A stretch of 64,000 nt of DNA from Desulfovibrio sp. 86. GTDB lineage: Bacteria > Desulfobacterota > Desulfovibrionia > Desulfovibrionales > Desulfovibrionaceae. The stretch lies in contig NZ_LR738849.1 of assembly GCF_902702915.1 (NCBI RefSeq), forward strand, positions 2,992,001 to 3,056,000, written 5' to 3'. The translations under genes and the position numbers were made by a program. The notes under the pieces were generated by a model. It was not told where the DNA came from, searched no databases, and was given only the letters and a program-made list of their open reading frames with translations. Positions 24,881 to 33,670 of this stretch are shown here, one piece after another (positions within the stretch are counted from its first letter, which is position 1; each line of letters begins with the position of its first letter).

Positions 24881-27697
24881 CTACACGGTGGCCTCATCTA
24901 CCAGGAAGACAATGGAATAGTAGGGAATGCCGCCGTGCAGCGAAAGGCCGATCTGGCACGTGCGGCTTGAGGAGTAGCCGACCTCGCACGTGCTGACCTG
25001 CATGCGCAGACTCTTGAGCGCGGATTCATTGAGTTCCGGGTGTGTAAAGCCACGGTCGCCCGCCCAGCCGCAGCAGTTGATGCCGTCCGGCACGACAACG
25101 TTTTCGGCGCACATTTTGGCGAGCTTTTCAAGTTTGCCCTCAAGGCCCATCTTGCGCACCGAGCAGGTGGCGTGCAGGGCGATGGTTTTGGGTAGCTTGG
25201 TGAACCTGAGGCTGCCATCCATCTTTTCAAGGATGAACTCAATGGGCTCCATCAGGGTCAGCGACGGGTCAAGGGTTTGCTTCATGTGCAGCAGGCAGGG
25301 GCTGGTTTCACAAAGCACGGGGTATTGCCCGTTATTGCTGGCTTCCTTGAGGGCGGCTTCCAGTTCCTTTTCCTTTTTGTGGGCGGCGTCGGCAAGGCCC
25401 TTGCTGGCAAAGGCCATGCCGCAGCAGAGCTTGTCCAGATTCTTGGGCAGAATGACATCGTAGCCGCCCTTGAGCAGAACACTGATGACCGCTTCCGGCT
25501 CAGTGCGGCGGTCTGTGTGTTCTTCGCCAGGGCCCATGTTGCGGGCTATGCAGCTTGGAAAGTACACCACTCTTTTGGGATTGGCGCTGTGAATCTCAGG
25601 AATCCGTAACTTGCTGCCGCCCTTGGGCATATCTCTGTTCCAGAGAGGAGCCTTGTTGAAGGTGACGCAGCGCAGCAGCCGGGAGCCGTTTTCCATAAAG
25701 GTGGTGCCAAGGGCGCGGTGCAGCTTGTCCACACTGTTGAGCGCAAAGGATATGGCCCGGCAGGTTCCGGCAAAGTGGTCGGCGACGCTGTTGGCGACTT
25801 TTTTACTCAGGTTGCCGGCTTCTCTTTTGCGCAGGCTCTTGATGAAGACGCCGGTGTCCACTCCAGCGGGGCAGCGGGGGCGGCACAAACTGTCGGTCGC
25901 GCAGGTGGCGTTGCCCATATAGTCGTACTGCGTTTCAAGGTTTTTCAGTTCCTTGCTGCCGGGGGCAACCTCACGCAGGCGGCATATTTCGCGGTATGCC
26001 GTGATGCGCTGGCGCGGGGTGAGGGTCAGATTGCGGGACGGACAGACCGATTCGCAGAAACCGCATTCCATACACTTGTCCACAAGCTCGTCAGCCGGAT
26101 GCAGGGGCTTGAGGTTCTTGATGTGCCCTTGCGGATCGGAATTCATGAGCACGCCGGGATTGAGAATGCTCTTGGGATCCAGCAGATCCTTGACGGATTT
26201 CATGATGCTGTAGGCGGCCGCGCCCCATTCCAGCTCCACAAAGGGAGCCACGTTGCGGCCTGTGCCGTGTTCGGCCTTGAGAGAGCCGTCGTATTTTTCG
26301 GTGATAAGCTTGCAGAAGTCGTCCATAAAGGCCGCATAGCGCGCCACTTCCGTGGGCGAGCCGAAGTCCTGCCAGAAAACGAAATGCAGGTTGCCGTCCC
26401 TGGCGTGGCCGAACAGGGGGGCCACCGAGTACCCGTGGCGGGCAAACAGGTCTTGCAGGTCTGTGGCGGCTTCGCCCAGGCGTTCGAGGGGAAAGGCCAC
26501 GTCTTCAATAACAATGGAGGTGCCCACGGGGCGCATGCCGCCCACGGAGGCCAATATGCCCTTACGGATCAGCCAGAGTTTGCTGTATTCTTCGGGCTTG
26601 TCGGTAAACGCATGCGGCCGCACGAATTTTACGTCCTTGAAGGCGGCGTTGATGGTGGCGATGTTTTTGTCCAGCTCTTCCTGGGAGGAAGCGCGCGTCT
26701 CCACCAGCAGTGAGCAGACCTTGTCGTCAAGGGTGTCCAGCCCGTCGGGCAGGCCGGGGGTGCCCTCCACAGAGCGCAGAGAAGCCCTGTCCATCAGCTC
26801 GGCGGAGGAAACGGGCAGGGTGGCCACGGCGGAAGCGAGATCACAGGCATCCTTTACCGAGGGCAGCAGCATGAGGGCCGATGCCTTGAACGGTGCTTCT
26901 TCCACTGTGCGGTAGGTCACTTCGGCGATAAAGCCCAAGGTGCCTTCAGAACCCACCATGAGGTGCTGCAGGATTTCAAAGGGGTCTTCGTAATCAACCA
27001 GGGCGTTGATGCTGTAGCCCGTGGTGTTTTTGATCTTGAACTTGCGGCGGATGCGATCGGCCAGGGTTGTGTCGCTCATGATTTTGTTTCGAAGAGCGGT
27101 CAGGCCGTCAAGGATGTGGCCGTGGGTTCTGGCAAAGGCCGCACGGCTTTTGGCGTCGGCGGTGTCCAGCAGGGTGCCGTCCGACAGAACCATGCGGGTG
27201 GACAGCACCGTCTTGTAGGAGTTGTCGGAAGTGCCGCAGCACATGCCGCTGGCGTTGTTGGCAAAAATGCCGCCGATAAAACAGCTGTCGATGGAGGCCG
27301 GGTCCGGCCCGATTTTTTTGCCGAATTCCGCCAGTATCTTGTTGGCCCCGGAACCGATTATGCCGGGTTGAAGGGTGATTTTTTCGGCGTGCTCACCCAC
27401 GCGCCAGTCTCTCCAGCCCTGGCCGATGCGCACCAGGACGGAATCCGTCACGGCCTGGCCCGAAAGGCTGGTGCCCGCCGCGCGAAAGGTTACGGGCACG
27501 CGCATGCGGTCAGCCACGCCCATAAGCTCAATTATTTCTTCTTCATTAAGCACGTCCACCACAAGCTTGGGGGTAAGGCGGTAGACGCTGGCGTCTGTGC
27601 CATAGGCAAACAGGCGTAGTGGATCAGTATATATCCGATTTTTAGGGATAAAGGCCAAAATGGCGTCGTGAAATTCTTTGTGGGGTGATGTCAGCAT
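24881..27697 (-). CDS. FAD/iron-sulfur D-lactate (or 2-hydroxyacid) dehydrogenase
   Basis: 938 residues from an ATG with GGAGGA 6 nt upstream. The N-terminal half is a PCMH-type FAD domain (TFRAAGTSLSGQAV, GIFANNASGMCCG, GSEGTLGFIAEVTYR) followed by the FAD-oxidase C domain (HARDGNLHF, EHGTGRN). Two 4Fe-4S clusters follow near 540-610 (CMECGFCESVCP and CATDSLCRPRCPAGV). Two cysteine-rich CCG segments then complete the chain (FPSCIARNMG, LCCGMAF, HATCSVRKMG, NCCGWAGDRGF). This one-chain GlcD-GlcF-like layout is that of the Dld-II type lactate dehydrogenases of sulfate reducers. They oxidise D-lactate to pyruvate and pass electrons to the membrane pool. D-lactate is the likeliest substrate; glycolate or 2-hydroxyglutarate are alternatives. 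It would feed the pyruvate enzymes encoded nearby. Confidence 0.88.
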   Translation of the reverse strand: MLTSPHKEFHDAILAFIPKNRIYTDPLRLFAYGTDASVYRLTPKLVVDVLNEEEIIELMGVADRMRVPVTFRAAGTSLSGQAVTDSVLVRIGQGWRDWRVGEHAEKITLQPGIIGSGANKILAEFGKKIGPDPASIDSCFIGGIFANNASGMCCGTSDNSYKTVLSTRMVLSDGTLLDTADAKSRAAFARTHGHILDGLTALRNKIMSDTTLADRIRRKFKIKNTTGYSINALVDYEDPFEILQHLMVGSEGTLGFIAEVTYRTVEEAPFKASALMLLPSVKDACDLASAVATLPVSSAELMDRASLRSVEGTPGLPDGLDTLDDKVCSLLVETRASSQEELDKNIATINAAFKDVKFVRPHAFTDKPEEYSKLWLIRKGILASVGGMRPVGTSIVIEDVAFPLERLGEAATDLQDLFARHGYSVAPLFGHARDGNLHFVFWQDFGSPTEVARYAAFMDDFCKLITEKYDGSLKAEHGTGRNVAPFVELEWGAAAYSIMKSVKDLLDPKSILNPGVLMNSDPQGHIKNLKPLHPADELVDKCMECGFCESVCPSRNLTLTPRQRITAYREICRLREVAPGSKELKNLETQYDYMGNATCATDSLCRPRCPAGVDTGVFIKSLRKREAGNLSKKVANSVADHFAGTCRAISFALNSVDKLHRALGTTFMENGSRLLRCVTFNKAPLWNRDMPKGGSKLRIPEIHSANPKRVVYFPSCIARNMGPGEEHTDRRTEPEAVISVLLKGGYDVILPKNLDKLCCGMAFASKGLADAAHKKEKELEAALKEASNNGQYPVLCETSPCLLHMKQTLDPSLTLMEPIEFILEKMDGSLRFTKLPKTIALHATCSVRKMGLEGKLEKLAKMCAENVVVPDGINCCGWAGDRGFTHPELNESALKSLRMQVSTCEVGYSSSRTCQIGLSLHGGIPYYSIVFLVDEATV

Positions 27698-27981
27698 CAA
27701 GAGTCCTCCAGGGCAGGGCAAACCTGCGATGATTTACGGATAGCAGTACCTAAATTACCTATTGTTAATAAAAATCGCTAGTGGAAAAGTTAGGCAAAAC
27801 GCTAGGATTCGAAGTAAAAATGCAATATCTATGGTATGATATGAGCTTATTTACTAATTTTTCATGGCAAACAGGAGGGTTCTCCTTCGACAGGTTCCTG
27901 AATGTCAGAAACTACACAAGCTCCGGCAACGCCGTGCAGAAATGCTGCCAAGCAAGGTATGCCGCGCTATGCCTACCGCGC

Positions 27982-28028
27982 GCATTTAGCTCATCTACCC
28001 TTTGCAAAAGGGTAGATGAGCTAAATGC
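27982..28028. repeat. Perfect 22-bp inverted repeat with 3-nt loop
   Basis: Arms 27982-28003 and 28007-28028 are exact reverse complements (outer end GCATTTAGC/GCTAAATGC, inner end ACCCTTT/AAAGGGT) around GCA. It lies 6 bp from family B copy 3 and shares the inner CCCTTT-GCA-AAAGGG core with it. It has no T run and no adjacent gene. 27698-27981 contains the AT-rich upstream region of the dehydrogenase gene and no recognisable gene. Confidence 0.8.
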
Positions 28029-28034
28029 TATAAA

Positions 28035-28099
28035 GGTTTTGGGGGGGCGTGGGGGAGGAGACCCTTTTGCAAAAGGGTCCCTCCCCCACAAAGCATTTC
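28035..28099 (-). repeat. Family B hairpin repeat, copy 3
   Basis: Same core hairpin as copy 1 (GGGGGAGGAGACCC... with CCTCCCCC) and same ends (GGTTTTGGGGG, GCATTTC). It lies downstream of the formate dehydrogenase terminator, in the gene's orientation. Confidence 0.8.
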
Positions 28100-28126
28100 A
28101 TCGTTGTTGTTTATTCCAGCCTCGGC

Positions 28127-28185
28127 AAAAAAACGAGACCACACCGACACTACTCAGGGTGGCCTGAGTGTGCGGCATGGTCTCG
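28127..28185 (-). terminator. Terminator of the formate dehydrogenase operon
   Basis: CGAGACCA...TGGTCTCG (28134-28141 / 28178-28185) encloses an inner imperfect hairpin with CTCAGG/CCTGAG, then seven T residues on the minus strand. It ends 86 bp or more after the fdhA stop. Confidence 0.8.
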
Positions 28186-28270
28186 TCGGGTCTGCCCATT
28201 GGCCTGATCTGGTTGATCAAGCCTCACGGGTCAGGTTTCGTTGGCCAAGTTTCCCTGGCCTGGGGCCGTG

Positions 28271-31024
28271 TCAGATTTTTTCGATCTTTACGGCGCAGGC
28301 TTTATATTCCGCAGTTTTGGTAATCGGGTCCATGGCGGGATTGGTAAGCCAGTTGGCGTTGCTTTCACGGAAGTGAAAGGCCATCCAGACCATTCCCACG
28401 GGCATGTCGTCCGTAACCTTGGCCCGTACCGTCACTGAACCCCGGCGTGAAGACACGCGGATGTTCTCGCCGTCGGCTATCTGCAACCGGGCGGCATCTG
28501 CGCTGGATATGTCCGCCGTGTCGTGCCCCATGAGCGTGTTCAGCCCCTTGCTGCGGCCTGTTTGCGTTCTGGTGTGGTAGTGGTAGAGCCGCCTGCCGGA
28601 ACTGAGAACAAAGGGATATTCCGCATCAGCCACTTCCGCTGCCGGCGTCCAGTTGACGGGCACAAACAGACCTTTGCCGCGTGTGAATGCCCCGTCCTTG
28701 TGCAGCACCGGGGTTCCCGGATGGTCTTCATGCGGGCAGGGCCATTGCAGACCGTCGCCCTCGATGCGGCGATACTTGATGCCGCGGAATAATTCGGCCA
28801 GTACCGATATTTCGTTGTCCCACAGGTCCTGGGCAGAATCCGATTCCCAGTGGTGGCCAAAACGGGCAGCCAGCTGCTTGAAAATCCACCAGTCCATCTT
28901 GGCCTGGCCTGGCGCGGTGCTGGCGGCGCGTACACGGCTGACGCGGCGTTCGCTGTTGCTGAACGTGCCGTCTTTTTCGCCCCAGGCTGCAGCTGGCAGG
29001 ATTACATGAGCGAAGCGCGTCGTTTCATTGGGAAAAATATCCTGCACCACCAGAAATTCCGCAGAAGCCAGGCAGCTTTCCACATGGGTGATGTCGGGTT
29101 CCGTATTGGCAAGATTTTCGCCAAATATATACATGGCTCTGATTTTCTTTGACTTGAGGCCATCAAGCATGTCGGGCAGCATCATGCCCGCCCCTGCGGG
29201 CAGGGGCGTTTTCCAGAAGCGCTCAAGGCTTTCCCTGGCGGCCTTGTCGGCCACCTTGCCGTAGCCGGGGTAGGTGTCCGGCAGAGCGCCCATATCGCAG
29301 GAACCCTGCACATTGTTCTGTCCGCGCAGAGGATTCACGCCGCCCAAGGGCTTGCCCACATTGCCCAGAAGCATTTGCAGGGCCGCGCAGGTCAGCACGT
29401 TGTTAACGCCGCAGGTATGTTCTGTAATGCCAAGCGTATAGGCCAGCAGGGCGGGTTTGACCGAGGCCAGGTCGCGGGCGGTACGTTCAATGACTTCAGG
29501 CGCGATGCCGCAAATGGGCGCGGCCCACTCCGGCGTGCAGTCGGCCACGTTGCGCCGCAGTTCTTCAAAACCCAAGGTGTGCCGGGCCACAAAGTGCTTG
29601 TCATAGAGATCATCCCTGATGAGCACATGCATGATGGCGTTGAGCAGGGCGATATCCGAACCCACGCGCAGTTGCAGGTGGGTTTCCGCCTCCTTGGCTA
29701 TGCCGGTGCGGCGCGGGTCCACGACAATGAGTCGGCACCCGTTGCGCACGGCCCGTTTGACGAGGGTTCCGGCCACGGGATGCGCCTCCGTGATATTGGA
29801 ACCAATGAGTAAAATCATCTTGGCTTCGCCCAGGTGGGCAAAGCTGTTGGTCATTGCACCTGATCCAAATGATGTGGCCAGACCGGCCACAGTGGGGGCG
29901 TGTCAGGTACGCGCGCAGTGATCAATATTATTGGTCTTGAACACCGCGCGAAAGAGTTTTTGCATCTGGTAGTTATCTTCATTGATACTACGGGCGCAAG
30001 CCACACCGGCCACAGCGTCCGGGCCGTGATTTTCAATCACCTCTGAAAATTTGGCGGCTATGAGGTCAAGAGCCTCGTCCCATGAGGCCGTCCTGAACGA
30101 GCCGTCCTGACGGCGGATAAGGGGCTCGGTGAGCCGCTCCTCACTGTAGATGAAGTCATAGCCAAAGCGCCCCTTGACGCACAGGCTGCCCTTGTTGGGG
30201 CTGCCGTCTTCAACGCCGTTGACCTCAATTATGCGCCCGTCCTTGACGGACAGGTTCAACTGACAGCCCACGCCGCAGTAAGGGCAGGTGGTGCGCACCG
30301 TGTCTATTTTGTCTTCACGCACGGCAAGGCCATAGGACTTCTTTGCCGTAAGCGCCCCGGTGGGACATGCCTGAACGCACTCGCCGCAATGGGTGCAGCG
30401 GGTGTAGTCCACCAGGGGCCACCAGGATTCTTTTTCAGCCCTGCGGCCGAACTGCGGCGGTATGGCGTCATTGACCTGAATGGCCGAGCAGACAGAGGCG
30501 CAGCGTCCGCATTGCACGCAGCGGCTGAAGTCGCGCGTGATCATCGGGTGCTCGTCATCCAGGGGAAAATGCCCAGGTTCCGGCACAAGGTCCTTGACGG
30601 GCACATTGCACTTCATGGTCAGTGCCTGGAGCTGGCACTTGCCTTCGGCGGGACAGGGATGTTCACGATGGGGCATGGCCCCTGCGGCTTTTTGATAGGC
30701 GGGCCAGAGATCGGGGGGCAGTTTGCGCAAAAAACAGTCGTGTCGGCCTTCGGCCACCAGCAGGGAAAGGATGTTTTTGCGTGTGGCAAGTACCGTCGGG
30801 GAATCCGTCTCAATGATCATGCCGTCCTCGGCAGGGGAGGAACAGGCGGGCAGCAGGCGGTCGCGCCCCTTTACCTCGACGGAACAGATGCGGCAGACCT
30901 TGCCGTGGCCGGTCTTGGGCAGCCAGCACAGCGTGGGAATATAGACGCCGTGCGCCGTGGCGACATCCAGTATGGTCTGCCCAGGCTGAAAGGTAGCCTG
31001 CTTTCCATTAATGGTGACAAGCAT
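28271..31024 (-). CDS. fdhA: Selenocysteine formate dehydrogenase catalytic subunit, NuoG-like N terminus
   Basis: One 917-residue selenoprotein, although an in-frame TGA at 29905-29903 splits it into two ORFs. The codons around it read C-A-R-T-(UGA)-H-A-P-T-V-A-G-L, the active-site context of Sec formate dehydrogenases, making Sec374. The start at 31024 has GGGAG 6 nt upstream. Domains: plant-type [2Fe-2S] (C33, C44, C47, C61), His-Cys cluster segment (HDC...CPAEGKC), two 4Fe-4S clusters (CVQCGRCASVC, CTHCGECVQACP), the proximal cluster CPYCGVGC, then the molybdo/tungsto-bis-PGD domain. There is no Tat signal, so it is cytoplasmic. It oxidises formate to CO2, or the reverse, with electrons leaving through the Fe-S chain to the SfrB-like partner encoded upstream. 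Confidence 0.93.
29873..29905 (-). promoter_or_regulatory. UGA selenocysteine codon and bacterial SECIS hairpin
   Basis: After UGA (29905-29903) the RNA has an 11-nt spacer. A stem UGUGGCC / GGCCACA (29891-29885 with 29879-29873) then carries the apical loop GGUCU. The loop begins 18 nt after the UGA. Both loop sequence and spacing match the E. coli fdhF SECIS as I recall it, the element bound by SelB. Confidence 0.9.
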
Positions 31025-31228
31025 AGAAACTCCCGTTCGGGCCAGAGGCGGCCCGTCCTTCATCTTTGCACGACGCGGCAAGGGGCGCGTACGCTTTATA
31101 TTCAGCTTTTTGCGGCCTGCCCTTGGGCCGTCACTGAGCGGTCCTTGGGCTGTCCGCTTTTGGCACGTCCCCGCAGGGGATTACCGGATAACTCTTGATA
31201 CTCACGTCAGCAGACTTTGTGCGCAACT

Positions 31229-31457
31229 AGAGCAGATCAACTTTGAAATGAGAAGCATTTCAAAGTTTTCATTCAGCCAGAAAATGTGATTTGCGACAGC
31301 CATCAGCAGGCTGCACGTTCTATTAACCAATTGCTGTCTTTGTCCGTAGCTTCCTTCGTCGCAACGGCCAAAGCTCGGCTGAATCCACGCCACGTTGTGG
31401 CGCGCTGCACGAAGTGCAGCGTTAGAGCATTTACACTTTCAAAGGTAAAATGCTCTA
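31229..31457. repeat. Family C multi-hairpin element, copy 1, between sfrB-like gene and fdhA
   Basis: A chain of stems: AACTTTGAAATG/GCATTTCAAAGTT, TTCAGCC...GGCTGAA, CGCCAC-GTT-GTGGCG, CGCTGCAC-GAA-GTGCAGCG and AGAGCATTT...AAATGCTCT. The same stems in inverted order make up copy 2 at 44312-44455, where the middle is shorter. It lies between two genes that otherwise look like one operon. No protein is encoded. 31025-31228 shows nothing else recognisable. Confidence 0.75.
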
Positions 31458-31484
31458 AAAAATCAATCAACCATGCGCGCGTGC

Positions 31485-33344
31485 TCAAGGCGCGGTCATG
31501 ACGACGCGCAGGCAGCGCAGGCAGCGCGACGACTCGCGCACGGCTTCCCATTCCAGCGGTTCTGTTTCCACCTCTGTAAAGCCGTGCAGGCGTTCGCGCA
31601 GAGGAATGGCGTGGATGGGCATGGGCGGCGTCGGGTCTTCAAGGGGAACGGCATCTTCCGTATCCAGCATATTGATGGACATGAGCGCCTGTTCCAGCTT
31701 TTCGCGCACAGTGGGGCCGTCATCTTCGCCGTTCAGGTGGGCGGCTATGTGCGCGGCCGCGCGTTTGCCTGCGGCAAGGGCGGCTATAAGCGAGCTTGGG
31801 CCTGTCACGCAGTCCCCGCCGCCGAAAAAGCGGGGCAGGGCGCTGACTTCGCCCGTGATGTCGTGGGCGTCCAGCGTGCGGTACTTGTTCAGGGCGCCGT
31901 CCTTGCCTTTAAGGATCACTTCCAGAGCCACCTTCTGGCCGATGGCGTAGACGATGGCGTCACAAGGCAGTTCAAAGTCGGCTCCTTCCACAGGAACAGG
32001 GCGGCGGCGGCCGGAGTCGTCCGCCGGGCCAAGTTCCATTTTCTGGCACACAAGGCCGGTAACGCGGCCATCGATGTTTTCTATGCGCAGGGGGGCCGCC
32101 AGAAAGGTGAAAAGAGTGCCTTCTTCCCTGGCTTCTTCAATTTCCACTGGGTCGGCGGGCATTTCTGCCTCGGTGCGGCGGTAGACCACGCGCACTTCCT
32201 TGAAGCCGTGGCGCAGCGCCGTGCGCGCGCAGTCCATGGCCACGTTGCCGCCGCCCACCACCACAAGACGGGTGCCGCTTACGGCCTGCCTGCCCATGGT
32301 GGCTTCATGAAGGTAGTGGATGCCGCTGAGGTAGCCCTGAGGGCAGCTGTCTTCGCCTTCGCAGCGCATGCCGGGGGCGTGGGGCGCGCCTGCCGCAATA
32401 AAGATCGCTTCAAAACCCTCATCGTGCAACTGGTCCACCGAAATGTCGCGTCCAATTTCAATGCCGGTGCGGATGTCACTGCCAGCGGCAGCCACCACGT
32501 TTATTTCCCGCGTCAGTACGGATGGCGGCAGGCGAAAATCGGGAATGCCGAATTTGGCCATGCCGCCGCAGACGTCATGCCGCTCGAAAATGGTGGGCGC
32601 GACCCCCAAATGGGCGAGGTAGTAGGCGCAGGACAGCCCGGCAGGCCCGCCGCCGATGATGGCCACTTTTTTGCCATGGGCAGCCGGTTTTTGGGGAACA
32701 GGGGGCTGATTGAGCGCGGCGTTGTGGTCAAAAAGAAAGCGCTTGAGATTGCGAATGGCCACAGGCTTGCCCTTGAGGCCACGTTTGCAGGCGGCTTCAC
32801 AGGGGCGCTCGCACACGCGGCCAATGGTGCCGGGCATGGGGCAGTTTTCCATAACCCGTTCGAGCCCTTTGTCAAAACGGCGAAAGCGGATGTCTTCAAT
32901 ATACTCAGGAATAGTGACATGCCCTGGGCAGGCGTTGACGCAGGGGGCGGTAACCATGCTCGTATAGGCGCCGCCTGAGGTCTTTCTGGCCTTGAGCAAT
33001 TGCGGTGCCTGTTCCAGCACATCCAGCAGGGGCTGGGGCGAGGTCTGGCCAATGTCGCAACGGGCGCTGGCACGAACCATGGCGGCCAGTTCGCGCAGGT
33101 ATTGCAGGTCGTCGGCCCTTTCCTGCCCCTGGCACATCTGGTCAAGGCGTGCGGCAATGCGTTTGAGACCGCTGCGGCAGGGGAAGCACTGGCCGCAGGA
33201 TTCGCCTGACGCCACGGCATAATATGCGCGCAGCATGTCAAGGACATCGACAGTGTCGTCGGTGACCGTCAGGCCGCCCCATCCCATAAAGGCTCTCTGA
33301 GTTTCAGGGGCCTTTTTTCCTCGCCATGTATCAATCGTCAGCAT
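31485..33344 (-). CDS. SfrB-like NAD(P)H oxidoreductase subunit (NuoF 4Fe-4S + GltD-like flavoprotein)
   Basis: 619 residues from an ATG with AGAGGA 6 nt upstream. Residues 1-110 match only the C-terminal 4Fe-4S part of NuoF (C50, C53, C56 and C96 in CGQCFPC...RCDIGQ). The NuoF FMN/NADH-binding part is absent. A GltD/NfnB-type double cluster domain follows (CVNACPGHVTIPEYI, CPMPGTIGRVCERPCEAACKRG). Next come FAD- and NAD(P)-binding Rossmann folds (VAIIGGGPAGLSCAYYLAHLG, LVVVGGGNVAMDCARTA) and a C-terminal GGGDCVTGPSSLIAALAAGK. The combination is that of SfrB, partner of the formate-dehydrogenase-like SfrA in Geobacter. It lies just upstream of fdhA, so the pair probably forms a soluble NAD(P)H-linked formate dehydrogenase. 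NADPH is favoured by the GltD-like fold but not proven. Confidence 0.88.
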   Translation of the reverse strand: MLTIDTWRGKKAPETQRAFMGWGGLTVTDDTVDVLDMLRAYYAVASGESCGQCFPCRSGLKRIAARLDQMCQGQERADDLQYLRELAAMVRASARCDIGQTSPQPLLDVLEQAPQLLKARKTSGGAYTSMVTAPCVNACPGHVTIPEYIEDIRFRRFDKGLERVMENCPMPGTIGRVCERPCEAACKRGLKGKPVAIRNLKRFLFDHNAALNQPPVPQKPAAHGKKVAIIGGGPAGLSCAYYLAHLGVAPTIFERHDVCGGMAKFGIPDFRLPPSVLTREINVVAAAGSDIRTGIEIGRDISVDQLHDEGFEAIFIAAGAPHAPGMRCEGEDSCPQGYLSGIHYLHEATMGRQAVSGTRLVVVGGGNVAMDCARTALRHGFKEVRVVYRRTEAEMPADPVEIEEAREEGTLFTFLAAPLRIENIDGRVTGLVCQKMELGPADDSGRRRPVPVEGADFELPCDAIVYAIGQKVALEVILKGKDGALNKYRTLDAHDITGEVSALPRFFGGGDCVTGPSSLIAALAAGKRAAAHIAAHLNGEDDGPTVREKLEQALMSINMLDTEDAVPLEDPTPPMPIHAIPLRERLHGFTEVETEPLEWEAVRESSRCLRCLRVVMTAP

Positions 33345-33414
33345 GGATATCCTCTGCATTCGTTCTGCCGTGTCGGCGTAGGCGTCCAAGTTAGCGTATT
33401 GGCAGCCCGGAGGC

Positions 33415-33460
33415 AAAGACGGCCCGGACGGGAAAGTTACATCCCGTCAGAGCCGTCTTT
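33415..33460. terminator. Long imperfect hairpin, bidirectional terminator-like
   Basis: AAAGACGGC...GCCGTCTTT outer stem with an inner GACGGG/CCCGTC. It lies between metQ and the SfrB-like gene. The T runs are short on both strands. Confidence 0.5.
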
Positions 33461-33498
33461 ATGATGTCATGTGTTTTGAACATAACGAAAACGTTTTT

Positions 33499-33547
33499 TG
33501 TCTTGCCTTTTCCGGGTTTAGGTCATGCCAGGCAAGACATAAACCCG
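33499..33547. other. Two interleaved inverted repeats (pseudoknot-capable)
   Basis: TGTCTTGCC (33499-33507) pairs with GGCAAGACA (33531-33539). CGGGTTTA (33513-33520) pairs with TAAACCCG (33540-33547). The order is a-b-a'-b', so both can pair at once only as a pseudoknot. It lies 155-203 bp upstream of the SfrB-like start. It may be a leader RNA structure, overlapping operators or part of the metQ 3' region. Nothing else recognisable in 33345-33670. Confidence 0.55.
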
Positions 33548-33670
33548 TAGCGGCATGCAGATTTTCTCGAACGCTCCTGCATTGGGAATGCATTTCAGTG
33601 CGCGGAGGTCGTCCCAGGTTTTGACGGGCGCTGCTCGTGCAGACGCCCCACGACGCAAACCAGCGTTGTG

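Noticed and set aside
27801..27815. tRNA T-arm-like GGATTCGAAG
   Set aside because: No acceptor, D or anticodon stems can be built around it.
28271..29890. fdhA as a pseudogene broken by a nonsense codon
   Set aside because: The stop is UGA at the exact Sec position with a matching SECIS loop and spacing; both halves are intact and in frame.
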